Assembly: GCA_944383825.1 (NCBI GenBank)
Contig: CALWRA010000020.1
Coordinates: 1 to 51,773, forward strand
Direction of reading: 5' to 3'
Length of the DNA: 51,773 bases
DNA from: an uncultured Acetatifactor sp.
GTDB taxonomy: Bacteria > Bacillota > Clostridia > Lachnospirales > Lachnospiraceae
Numbering within the stretch: the stretch's first letter is position 1; each line of letters begins with the position of its first letter. A program made the translations under genes and the position numbers. The notes beneath the pieces are model-generated. The model was not told the DNA's origin. It ran no database searches and saw only the letters and a program-made list of their open reading frames with translations. Positions 46,050 to 51,773 of this stretch are shown in pieces.

Positions 46050-47051
46050 TTGAATAGCATTATCAGTTGGGTAGGTGGTAAGAAGGCACTCCGTGACCTG
46101 ATTTACCTGAGAATGCCCAAGAACTATGACCGCTACATAGAAGTATTTGGCGGAGGCGGATGGGTTCTGTTTGGGAAGCCACCGGATAAATGTATGGAGG
46201 TTTACAATGATTTCAATTCGAATCTTGTAAACCTCTTTTATTGTGTCAAGGAAAGGCCGATGGCACTGCTTCGGGAACTGTCTTTCCTGCCGCTGAATTC
46301 CAGGGATGAGTTTGTGACACTTCGAAAATTCCTTACGATAGAAGAATTCAAAAGTGAGCATCTGGCAGAGGAACTGGAGATAGTAACTCATTTTCTAAAG
46401 GAACCGGAGGCGGCAGAAATCCGTGATATTCTTATGGAACGGGCTGCGGTAGGAGATGTAAAAAGGGCGGCGGCTTTTTACAAGATTATCCGCTACAGCT
46501 ATGGAAGTGGATGTACCTCTTATGGGTGCCAGCCATTTGACATCCGTAAGACCTTTACTATTCTCTGGGAGGCAAACCGAAGGTTAAAAGATACCGTGAT
46601 TGAAAATAAAGATTTTGAGGCACTCATCCGTCAGTATGACAGACCGAATGCCTTTTTTTATTGCGATCCACCGTATTTTGAAACAGAAGGTCACTATGAA
46701 GTGGTGTTCCGCAAAGAGGATCATGTAAGGCTCCGTGATACGCTGGCAGGCATCGAGGGGAAATTTATGGTTTCCTACAATGACTGCGAGTACATCAGGG
46801 AATTGTATCAGGACTTTCAGATTGAAGCGGTGACACGAATCAACAATCTGGCACAGCGCTATGACAACGGAAGTGAGTTCCCGGAGGTGCTGATTGCCAA
46901 CTATGACATGGAAGAAAGAAGAAAGAGCCTGCCGGTGCAGATGAATCTGTTTGAAATGTTTGACGAGCAGAAAACATCCGTGTGGCATGGCAGTAACAGG
47001 AAGGAGGACGAAGATGGTTCAGTTAGTGGAGATAACAGGGATTCTGAATGA
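46050..47051 (+). CDS. DNA adenine N6-methyltransferase (Dam/D12 class)
   Basis: A 333-residue methyltransferase. The SAM motif is YIEVFGGGGWVLF, preceded by IISWVGGKKALRDLI, and the catalytic motif is FFYCDPPYFETEGHY (DPPY). These define class D12 adenine methylases, though the target site cannot be read from sequence. The start is TTG after GGAGAGGAGAAC. No restriction nuclease gene is next to it, so it is an orphan enzyme, probably protecting the element or regulating its genes. Its 3' end overlaps the next gene by 38 nt. Confidence 0.9.
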   Translation: MNSIISWVGGKKALRDLIYLRMPKNYDRYIEVFGGGGWVLFGKPPDKCMEVYNDFNSNLVNLFYCVKERPMALLRELSFLPLNSRDEFVTLRKFLTIEEFKSEHLAEELEIVTHFLKEPEAAEIRDILMERAAVGDVKRAAAFYKIIRYSYGSGCTSYGCQPFDIRKTFTILWEANRRLKDTVIENKDFEALIRQYDRPNAFFYCDPPYFETEGHYEVVFRKEDHVRLRDTLAGIEGKFMVSYNDCEYIRELYQDFQIEAVTRINNLAQRYDNGSEFPEVLIANYDMEERRKSLPVQMNLFEMFDEQKTSVWHGSNRKEDEDGSVSGDNRDSE

Positions 47052-47463
47052 GAAAGGTTGTATTGAGATTCCCGTTGTGCTGCTTGCACAGACAGGTATC
47101 CGTACAGGGGAGGAGGTAAATCTGGTATACCTTGCCTCAGAGGAGAAGGATTATCGGAATGAATCAAGGGAATTCATGTTAAAAAGGGCAGGAGAAAATC
47201 CGCTGGAGGAGCTTCAGGGCGGAGAGGTGGAATTAAAACTGCCGCCGCAGCTACTGACAGACGCACACATTCCCTTGGACACAGACTTGGATATTGTCTG
47301 CTTGGATAGAAAGATTGTGATTCTGCCTACCGAGGATGTGGAGTCGGAGGAGGTTCCAAAGGAACTGTTGGATATCTGTGCGGAGCTTGGCATCCCCAGA
47401 GAAAAAGTAAACATTGTTTTGCGTATGACGGAGGAGGGAACCGATGAAAAAGCCGGTGTATAA
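47014..47463 (+). CDS. AbrB/SpoVT-like protein 1
   Basis: A 149-residue protein. The N-terminus (VEITGILNEKGCIEIPVVLL, then TGIRTGEEVNLVYL) has the swapped-hairpin pattern of AbrB/MazE-type DNA-binding domains. A second similar strand pattern follows (LPPQLLTDAHIPLDTDLDIV). The C-terminal 40 residues (VPKELLDICAELGIPREKVN) are helical. The start is the ATG after GGAGGACGAAG, inside the methylase gene; the frame is open further upstream. It is followed, overlapping by 20 nt, by a clearer AbrB protein. Probably a regulator of the element. Confidence 0.6.
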   Translation: MVQLVEITGILNEKGCIEIPVVLLAQTGIRTGEEVNLVYLASEEKDYRNESREFMLKRAGENPLEELQGGEVELKLPPQLLTDAHIPLDTDLDIVCLDRKIVILPTEDVESEEVPKELLDICAELGIPREKVNIVLRMTEEGTDEKAGV

Positions 47464-47731
47464 GCTGTTGGATGAAAAGGGCAGGGTGCTGATACCTCTT
47501 GAAATGCGCCAGAAAGCGGAGATGGAGAAGGGGGACATCTTAAAAGTTTCCATAAACTCCGGGAAGATTGTCATATCCAAGGTAGACATTTTAGAAGTAG
47601 GAAAGCAGGATGCAGAAGCTGTGGAAGCCTATGTCCATGCAGCCGTAAAGACCATGAGCCATGAAAAGCAGGTGGCACTTGCTGCAAGAATCTTAAAACT
47701 TGCACAGCAGGAGGGAGGAACGGATTGCTAA
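47444..47731 (+). CDS. AbrB-family DNA-binding protein
   Basis: A 95-residue protein whose first 50 residues are a classic AbrB/SpoVT swapped-hairpin domain (LLDEKGRVLIPLEMRQKAEM, EKGDILKVSINSGKIVISKV). The rest is helical and likely mediates oligomers (VEAYVHAAVKTMSHEKQVAL). AbrB-type proteins act as transition-state or element-control repressors. GGAGGGAACCG precedes the ATG, which lies inside the previous gene. No toxin gene is next to it, so an antitoxin role has no support. Confidence 0.85.
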   Translation: MKKPVYKLLDEKGRVLIPLEMRQKAEMEKGDILKVSINSGKIVISKVDILEVGKQDAEAVEAYVHAAVKTMSHEKQVALAARILKLAQQEGGTDC

Positions 47732-47964
47732 AAAGTAAATACAGGGCATTTGAAATTCAGGATGACAAGGTAAGCGAGACGTTGGTGGATGGAAATCTGA
47801 TAGCCCTTGCAGATTTTATTAAGAACTGCAAGGAAGGCAGCATTATCACTATCCACACAATGGAAGGAGAGCCTTTTTTAATCGGCTTATCAAAGTTATT
47901 CCTGTATTGTGAGGACAATGCCTTTCTGAACAATCAGTTGATACCGTATCTGCGCGGGATGTGA
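47725..47964 (+). CDS. Small unknown protein
   Basis: A 79-residue protein of unknown family (AFEIQDDKVSETLVDGNLIA, then FIKNCKEGSIITIHTMEGEP). The start is a TTG with GGAGGGAGGAACGGA upstream, overlapping the previous gene by 7 nt. It has no membrane segment. The tight overlap shows it belongs to the same operon as the AbrB-like genes; nothing more can be said. Confidence 0.55.
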   Translation: MLKSKYRAFEIQDDKVSETLVDGNLIALADFIKNCKEGSIITIHTMEGEPFLIGLSKLFLYCEDNAFLNNQLIPYLRGM

Positions 47965-47977
47965 ATGGAGATGCAGT

Positions 47978-48508
47978 ATGAAAAACATATATTTTCGTGA
48001 TGGAATCCTTATCTACTATGGAAATCCGGCAGGTTATCTGTCCGGGAAAAAGGTAGTGCTGGATTCCATTTTTGATAAGGAGGAAATCATTACCTACCTG
48101 TCTGAGAAGGAGAATCTGGCAGTGGAAATACGGTCCGGAGTTTATGACCGTCTGGCAGAGGGGGGAGGGATGGCAGAGACAGGGATAGAAACCAAGGGAA
48201 GGAGGATAAGAATCTATCAACTTAAACAGGACAGTCCACTCCTTATGCGGTTTGTTAGTCTGGCAGAAAGAGAGAAAAGAGGCTTTGGACAGCCGCAGCA
48301 GAAGGAGTATGCGCTTGTTTATGAGGGAGAGGTGGATACCTTTAGTCTGGAAGATGTCTGGGAGAAATTCGGCAGAAGGGTGCCGAAGGATTTTGAAGGG
48401 CATGCATTATCTATATCCGATGTGGTGGAGTTTTCAGAGGAAGAGGCAAGCCGCTTTTTCTATGTAGAGCCGAAAGGCTTTGCAGAAATTGTATTTAAAT
48501 CAGAATAG
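47978..48508 (+). CDS. YodL-domain protein
   Basis: A 176-residue soluble protein. The second half (YALVYEGEVDTFSLEDVWEK, then FEGHALSISDVVEFSEEEAS and FYVEPKGFAEIVF) matches the YodL-like domain, which is frequent in Firmicute elements, often in big relaxase or helicase polyproteins. Here it stands as a small separate protein. The first 85 residues are not recognised. The ribosome site is weak (GGAGATGCAGT). Function is unknown. Confidence 0.7.
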   Translation: MKNIYFRDGILIYYGNPAGYLSGKKVVLDSIFDKEEIITYLSEKENLAVEIRSGVYDRLAEGGGMAETGIETKGRRIRIYQLKQDSPLLMRFVSLAEREKRGFGQPQQKEYALVYEGEVDTFSLEDVWEKFGRRVPKDFEGHALSISDVVEFSEEEASRFFYVEPKGFAEIVFKSE

Positions 48509-48530
48509 CCGGGAGGCGGAAAGGAAGAAC

Positions 48531-48941
48531 ATGGCAGGAAGAACAGCAAAAAATACAGCACAGAATACGCAGGGGCAGTCACAGTCTGCACAGGAAAAGC
48601 AGTCGCAGCCCCTTGATTTTGATGTGCGTATCCAGTCCATCAAACCAAATGAGGCAATCAAAGGCACAGCCAGTGTGAATATTAACGGAGCCTTTGCCAT
48701 CAGGGGAGTCAAGATTATTGAGGGCAGTAATGGATTATTTGTATCCATGCCCAGCTATAAGGTAGGGAACGATTACAAGGATATCTGTTTCCCTATCACA
48801 CCGGAATGCAGAAAGCAGTTGAATGATGCGGTGCTTGGTGCCTATGAGCAGGCACTCACACAGAGCCAAAACAGTATGGCGAAGCATCATGAAATGCAGC
48901 AGGCACCGGAAGGTCAGGCAATGAACATGACCGGTATGTAA
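48531..48941 (+). CDS. SpoVG-like protein 1
   Basis: A 136-residue protein. After a Gln/Ser/Thr-rich N-terminal tail (about 25 residues) comes a SpoVG-like fold: FDVRIQSIKPNEAIKGTASV, NINGAFAIRGVKIIEGSNGL, FVSMPSYKVGNDYKDICFPI, TPECRKQLNDAVLGAYEQAL. SpoVG proteins bind nucleic acid and regulate genes in Firmicutes. The C-terminus is Met/Gln-rich. The start follows GGAGGCGGAAAGGAAGAAC. A second relative lies at 49361-49753, on the other side of the pilin-like gene. Confidence 0.75.
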   Translation: MAGRTAKNTAQNTQGQSQSAQEKQSQPLDFDVRIQSIKPNEAIKGTASVNINGAFAIRGVKIIEGSNGLFVSMPSYKVGNDYKDICFPITPECRKQLNDAVLGAYEQALTQSQNSMAKHHEMQQAPEGQAMNMTGM

Positions 48942-48994
48942 GGTAACTTAAGCAACTATAAAAAATAAAATCAAACCATATGGAGGAAAAATCA

Positions 48995-49225
48995 ATGAGA
49001 AAGATGATGAATAAGGTAGCAGGAAACATGAAGGTAATCGTAGCAAAGGCAGCAATGCTGTTAAAGGATAAGAAGGGAGAGAACTATGTGGATACCGCAG
49101 TTAAGATTTTGATTGCGGTGGTAATCGGTGCCCTTTTGCTCGCAGGTTTGTATGCCCTCTTCGGAGATGTGGTAATGCCTACCCTCACCAGAAGAATTCA
49201 GGAAATGTTCAACTACGTCGGCTAA
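48995..49225 (+). CDS. DUF6133-type small membrane protein, Flp-pilin-like
   Basis: A 76-residue protein. A basic N-terminus of 28 residues (ending KDKKG) is followed by ENYVDTAVKILIAVVIGALL, the start of one long hydrophobic helix. Type IVb/Flp prepilins are cut after Gly, with an acidic residue at mature position 5 and a hydrophobic helix after it. Here Gly28 then E-N-Y-V-D fits, and would give a 48-residue mature pilin. A prepilin peptidase gene is 530 nt downstream. The start is the ATG after GGAGGAAAAATCA. DUF6133 is my best family match. A large RNA hairpin follows. Confidence 0.7.
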   Translation: MRKMMNKVAGNMKVIVAKAAMLLKDKKGENYVDTAVKILIAVVIGALLLAGLYALFGDVVMPTLTRRIQEMFNYVG

Positions 49226-49226
49226 A

Positions 49227-49319
49227 GTGCGAGAAGATGTTCTAATGCTTGCACCAGAGGGTGCTTCGCAAAGAACATCTATGTCTCGCACCGGAAAATG
49301 CCTGAGAGCAGGCATTTTT
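49227..49319 (+). terminator. Large nested hairpin and terminator after the pilin-like gene
   Basis: GTGCGAGA (49227-49234) pairs with TCTCGCAC (49284-49291) and AGATGTTCT (49235-49243) with AGAACATCT (49272-49280), leaving a 3-nt bulge. Inside sits a small hairpin, GCACC-AGAG-GGTGC (49251-49264). Next comes a separate perfect hairpin, AAAATGCCTG-AGAG-CAGGCATTTT plus T (49295-49319), a good intrinsic terminator. Together they could stabilise the pilin-like mRNA and cut read-through. Confidence 0.8.
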
Positions 49320-49360
49320 CCAAGAGGAAATGAAAATATCAAGATATGGAGGAAGAAAGT

Positions 49361-49753
49361 ATGCCAAGAAGAGCAGCTACACAGGAAAATACAGGAAACA
49401 CTGAGAACATGGAACAGCAGGTACCTTTTGAGGTAACCATCACCGAGCATAATCCGGAGAGAGGTGTGCTTGCAAGTGCAGATGTAAACGTGGCAGGTAT
49501 GATGACCATCCGCAACGTGAAGATTAAGGAAGATGATTACGGTATCACCGTGACCATGCCCCGAACCAAGATGCCTCATACGGAGCAGTATAAGGACTCT
49601 GTGTATTTTGCGGATAAGTCTATGAAACAGCAGTTTGATCAGGCAGTAGAAGTCGCTTATCAGGAGAGTGTTCTCACACCGGTGCTTGATCAGGATGAGC
49701 CGGAAGAGGGCATGGAACAGGAAGAAGCCGCCGGCATGAGCATGGGAATGTAG
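49361..49753 (+). CDS. SpoVG-like protein 2
   Basis: A 130-residue protein with the same core as the one at 48531-48941: FEVTITEHNPERGVLASADV, NVAGMMTIRNVKIKEDDYGI, TVTMPRTKMPHTEQYKDSVY, then SMKQQFDQAVEVAYQE. The N-terminal tail is polar (RRAATQENTGNTEN) and the C-terminus is acidic and Met-rich (EEGMEQEEAAGMSMGM). The start is the ATG after GGAGGAAGAAAGT. It lies after the terminator complex, so it needs read-through or its own promoter. The two copies are paralogues, not recent duplicates. Confidence 0.72.
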   Translation: MPRRAATQENTGNTENMEQQVPFEVTITEHNPERGVLASADVNVAGMMTIRNVKIKEDDYGITVTMPRTKMPHTEQYKDSVYFADKSMKQQFDQAVEVAYQESVLTPVLDQDEPEEGMEQEEAAGMSMGM

Positions 49754-49756
49754 TGA

Positions 49757-50185
49757 GTGGAAGGGATGATAAGGCTTGCTCTATTTTTTGTGTTTCTGTC
49801 TTTGGCGGCAGTCGCTGATATCCGGGAGAGGATCATCCCGAACTGGATACCACTGCTTATCGCCGGGGTAAGCCTGATTCCATCGGAGCCTGTTTATCTG
49901 ACTGGTCTTCTTGTGGCATTGCCATTGTTGATTGCAGGGATAACAGCAGGAGGTATCGGAGGAGGAGATATCAAGCTGACAGGAGCCTGTGGCTTGGTGC
50001 TTGGGTTTGAAAAAAACCTTGCTGGTCTTCTCATGGCACTTAGTCTTTTGTTACTGTTTCATGCAGCAAGTAAGTGCGTAAGGAAAATAAGAAAAGTAAA
50101 TTATGTAGCAGAGAAGGAACAGGCATATCCGCTTGTTCCTTTCTTGCTGCTTGGGATGTTAATAAGCGTCCGGATTGGAGGTTAA
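49757..50185 (+). CDS. Prepilin peptidase, TadV/CpaA type (A24)
   Basis: A 142-residue integral membrane aspartyl protease that cuts prepilin leader peptides. The two catalytic Asp are in AVADIRERIIPN and GGIGGGDIKLTG, the motifs of the family. It has about five membrane segments and lacks the N-terminal methylase domain of PilD, as in Tad systems. The start may be the GTG at 49757 or an ATG nine bases later. Probable substrate: the DUF6133-like protein upstream. A 35-residue membrane protein and CpaB follow. Confidence 0.88.
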   Translation: MEGMIRLALFFVFLSLAAVADIRERIIPNWIPLLIAGVSLIPSEPVYLTGLLVALPLLIAGITAGGIGGGDIKLTGACGLVLGFEKNLAGLLMALSLLLLFHAASKCVRKIRKVNYVAEKEQAYPLVPFLLLGMLISVRIGG

Positions 50186-50187
50186 TT

Positions 50188-50295
50188 GTGAGAAAGAAAT
50201 TAGTAGTAGTTGGTATTCTGGCAGCCATTGCAGGTGTAGTGGCTGCAGTATGTAAGAACCGCAAGAAATATACAAAGGTAAGAACAAATTATTAG
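50188..50295 (+). CDS. Small membrane protein, 35 residues
   Basis: It starts at a GTG preceded by GGAGGTTAATT, gives one hydrophobic helix (LVVVGILAAIAGVVAAVC) and ends with a basic tail (KNRKKYTKVRTNY). It sits between the prepilin peptidase and CpaB genes with short gaps, so it is translated in the same operon. It has no typical prepilin cleavage site, as the helix begins right at the N-terminus. Possibly a minor subunit or accessory of the pilus-like machine. Confidence 0.6.
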   Translation: MRKKLVVVGILAAIAGVVAAVCKNRKKYTKVRTNY

Positions 50296-50308
50296 GAGGA
50301 ATCGCAAA

Positions 50309-51157
50309 ATGAAATTATTTAAGAACAGAACCGTGCTTGGGATTTTCTGTATTGCAGTGTCCCTGATTATCTGCTTTGTCATCACACCCCTTGTTAATGC
50401 AGGGTTATCCAAGAAGGTCACCATTGTCCGTTTCAACCAGCAGGTGAATGAGGGCGAAGAGATTACAAGGAACATGGTGGATGAAGTAGAGGTAGGAAAT
50501 CATAACCTGCCTGAGAACGTGATAAGAAGCATTGCGGATGTGGAGGGGAAATATCTGACAGCCACTGTGTATGCCGGGGATTATATTTTCACAGATAAGA
50601 TTTCCGATGAACCTGCTGCAGAGAATAAGTATCTTTACAGCTTAAATGGGGAAAAGCAGGCCATGTCTATTACCATCAATACCTTTGCGGAAGGATTGTC
50701 CGGCAAGTTAAAGAGTGGGGATATCGTATCCGTCATTGCACCGGATTACCTTGGCAGTGGAGAAACGATAATTCCTGTGGAGCTTAAGTATGTGGAGGTT
50801 ATCGCGGTGACTGCTAAGTCCGGCTATGATGCCAACACCGGGGAGAAACTGTCAGAGGAGGAAGAAAAAGAACTGCCTTCCACTGTAACCATTCTGGTAA
50901 GACCGGAGCAGAGCAAACTCCTTGCGAGATTGGAAGCGGAGGGAGAAATCCATTTATCTTTGGTGTTCCGTGGCGATGCGGATAAAGCTTCGGAGTTTAT
51001 CAAGGCACAGGATCAGGTGCTGGATGAAATAAAAGCGGCAGAAGAGGAAGCCTTACAGGAAGACGGTGCAACTGAAGAAGATGGTCAGCCTGTTATGAAT
51101 GCAGACAGTCAGGAAACCACAGAGGAAGAAGAAACAACTACAGATGGGGAGGAATAG
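50309..51157 (+). CDS. CpaB/RcpC-family pilus assembly protein
   Basis: A 282-residue protein with one N-terminal membrane helix (LGIFCIAVSLIICFVITPLV) and a SAF-type domain (VTIVRFNQQVNEGEEITRNM, KYLTATVYAGDYIFTDKI), then a region typical of RcpC (LSGKLKSGDIVSVIAPDYLG). The last 50 residues are strongly acidic. CpaB/RcpC proteins help assemble or stabilise Tad/Flp pili at the envelope. Here the organism is Gram-positive, so its partner is not an outer-membrane secretin. AGGAGGAATCGCAAA precedes the ATG. The TadZ-like gene follows after 3 nt. Confidence 0.85.
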   Translation: MKLFKNRTVLGIFCIAVSLIICFVITPLVNAGLSKKVTIVRFNQQVNEGEEITRNMVDEVEVGNHNLPENVIRSIADVEGKYLTATVYAGDYIFTDKISDEPAAENKYLYSLNGEKQAMSITINTFAEGLSGKLKSGDIVSVIAPDYLGSGETIIPVELKYVEVIAVTAKSGYDANTGEKLSEEEEKELPSTVTILVRPEQSKLLARLEAEGEIHLSLVFRGDADKASEFIKAQDQVLDEIKAAEEEALQEDGATEEDGQPVMNADSQETTEEEETTTDGEE

Positions 51158-51160
51158 AAC

Positions 51161-51754
51161 GTGAACTTTAAACAGAACTCTCTGTTTACGAGAAATACAG
51201 GATTTGATGAGGAACAGGCAGATGTGCAAGGCGGTGTGCTTGCCGTATGGGGGAGTCCATCCTCCGGCAAGACAACGGTTTCTGTAAAGCTGGCAGATTA
51301 TCTTGCCAGAAAAAAGAAAAATGTACTGTTAATTTTTGCAGACATGACCACACCGCCTCTGCCATGCATCTGTGCATCCGGGGATTTGGAAGGAGAAAAA
51401 TCCCTGGGGAGCATCCTTGCGGCAACTCATGTAACGGAAAACCTGATTAAGAAAAACTGTATGTTCTACAGAAAGAATGACTACTTAAGCATGGTGGGGA
51501 TGTTAAAGGGAGAGAACGTGTTCACATATCCGCCTTATGACCAGACACAGGCAGTGGAGCTGATTGAACAGGCAAGAGAGGTGGCTCCTTTTGTCATTAT
51601 CGACTGTGGCAGCACCATTGCTTCGGATGTGTTATCGGCGGTGGCACTGATGGAAGCCGATACGGTCTTAAGACTCGTAAACTGTGATTTAAAATCCTGT
51701 CAATGCCAAAGTAAAAATGTAGGAAAACGCCGAAGAAATTTTGCATGTTTTTGA
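51161..51754 (+). pseudogene. TadZ/CpaE-like ATPase, cut by an IS
   Basis: About 179 true residues remain of a P-loop ATPase of the MinD/ParA-like CpaE/TadZ group, which positions Tad machines. Walker A reads AVWGSPSSGKTTVSVKLADY, and the middle has FVIIDCGSTIASDVLSAVAL. The native frame ends at KS (51697); the following residues (CQCQSKNVGKRRRNFACF) are coded by the IS end at 51698-51773, so they are not real protein. The start is a GTG. The rest of the gene must lie beyond the IS. It follows CpaB by 3 nt. Confidence 0.8.
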
Positions 51755-51773
51755 CGAAAAAATATATTAGTTT
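51698..51773. mobile_element. Terminal stub of an insertion sequence (right window edge)
   Basis: It begins TGTCAATGCC and includes AAAAATGTAGG, AAAACGCCGA and TTTTTGACGAAAAAA. Aligned with the left stub read outward, most positions agree. The stub is again 76 nt long and is preceded by C, as is the left one. It interrupts the TadZ-like gene. No transposase sequence is included. Confidence 0.65.

Noticed and set aside
47014..47731. AbrB-like genes as a MazE-type antitoxin with a toxin partner
   Set aside because: No MazF-like or other toxin gene is next to them; both look like AbrB/SpoVT regulators.

Overview
The window is the chromosomal replication-origin neighbourhood of a low-to-moderate-GC Clostridia, most likely a gut Lachnospiraceae, with a foreign element attached on each side. 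The assignment rests on three things: the Firmicute origin order (parA-parB, rsmG-mnmG-mnmE-jag-yidC-yidD-rnpA-rpmH, oriC, dnaA-dnaN-yaaA-recF-gyrB-gyrA), genes that I associate with Lachnospiraceae (DUF3881, DUF4446), and the style of the flanking elements. No species name is claimed.

Left edge, 1-2289. This is the end of an integrated element. It has a ParA/ParB partition pair, two small unknown genes, a cluster of GATTAGCAA/TTGCTAATC repeats that may be its centromere or origin, and a complete tRNA-Arg(CCU). Just to the right (2290-2329) lies the 5' half of a second tRNA-Arg(CCU), cut just 3' of the anticodon. The simplest reading is that the element disrupted the host tRNA gene and brought an intact replacement.

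Chromosomal core, 2290-42420. Left of oriC, mostly on the minus strand: DUF3881, serS, an HD-GYP-like protein, DUF4446, parB and parA with two perfect parS sites (one built into a terminator), a DegS/DegU-like two-component pair with a divergent alpha/beta hydrolase, then the rsmG-to-rpmH block. oriC (about 18190-18760) has a cluster of DnaA boxes, with weaker ones between dnaA and dnaN. To the right run dnaA to gyrA and a YbaK-type deacylase. Next come an Lsa/CplR-like ABC-F ribosome-protection gene behind an attenuator with a six-codon leader ORF, and a cobalamin-riboswitch operon (DUF4430 protein plus ECF S component). They are followed by an OmpR-type two-component system, mutS2, a membrane-anchored HtrA-like protein without any catalytic triad residue, yhaM, a diiron flavoprotein and rlmD.

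Right edge, 42421-51773. A second element starts right after rlmD, which is probably its attachment gene. All of its genes run rightward. First comes a block for establishment and defence evasion (ArdA-like acidic protein, DUF4314 protein, DNA adenine methylase, AbrB-type regulators, YodL protein). Then comes a pilus-like block: a short Flp-like prepilin (DUF6133) between two SpoVG-like proteins, a TadV/CpaA prepilin peptidase, CpaB/RcpC and a TadZ/CpaE ATPase. The conjugation genes expected further right are outside the window.

Both window edges are truncated genes (parB on the left, the TadZ-like gene on the right). Each ends at a 76-nt sequence starting TGTCAA and read outward, and the two are alike. 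They look like the two ends of one type of insertion sequence, so the window is probably an assembly contig that stops at IS copies.
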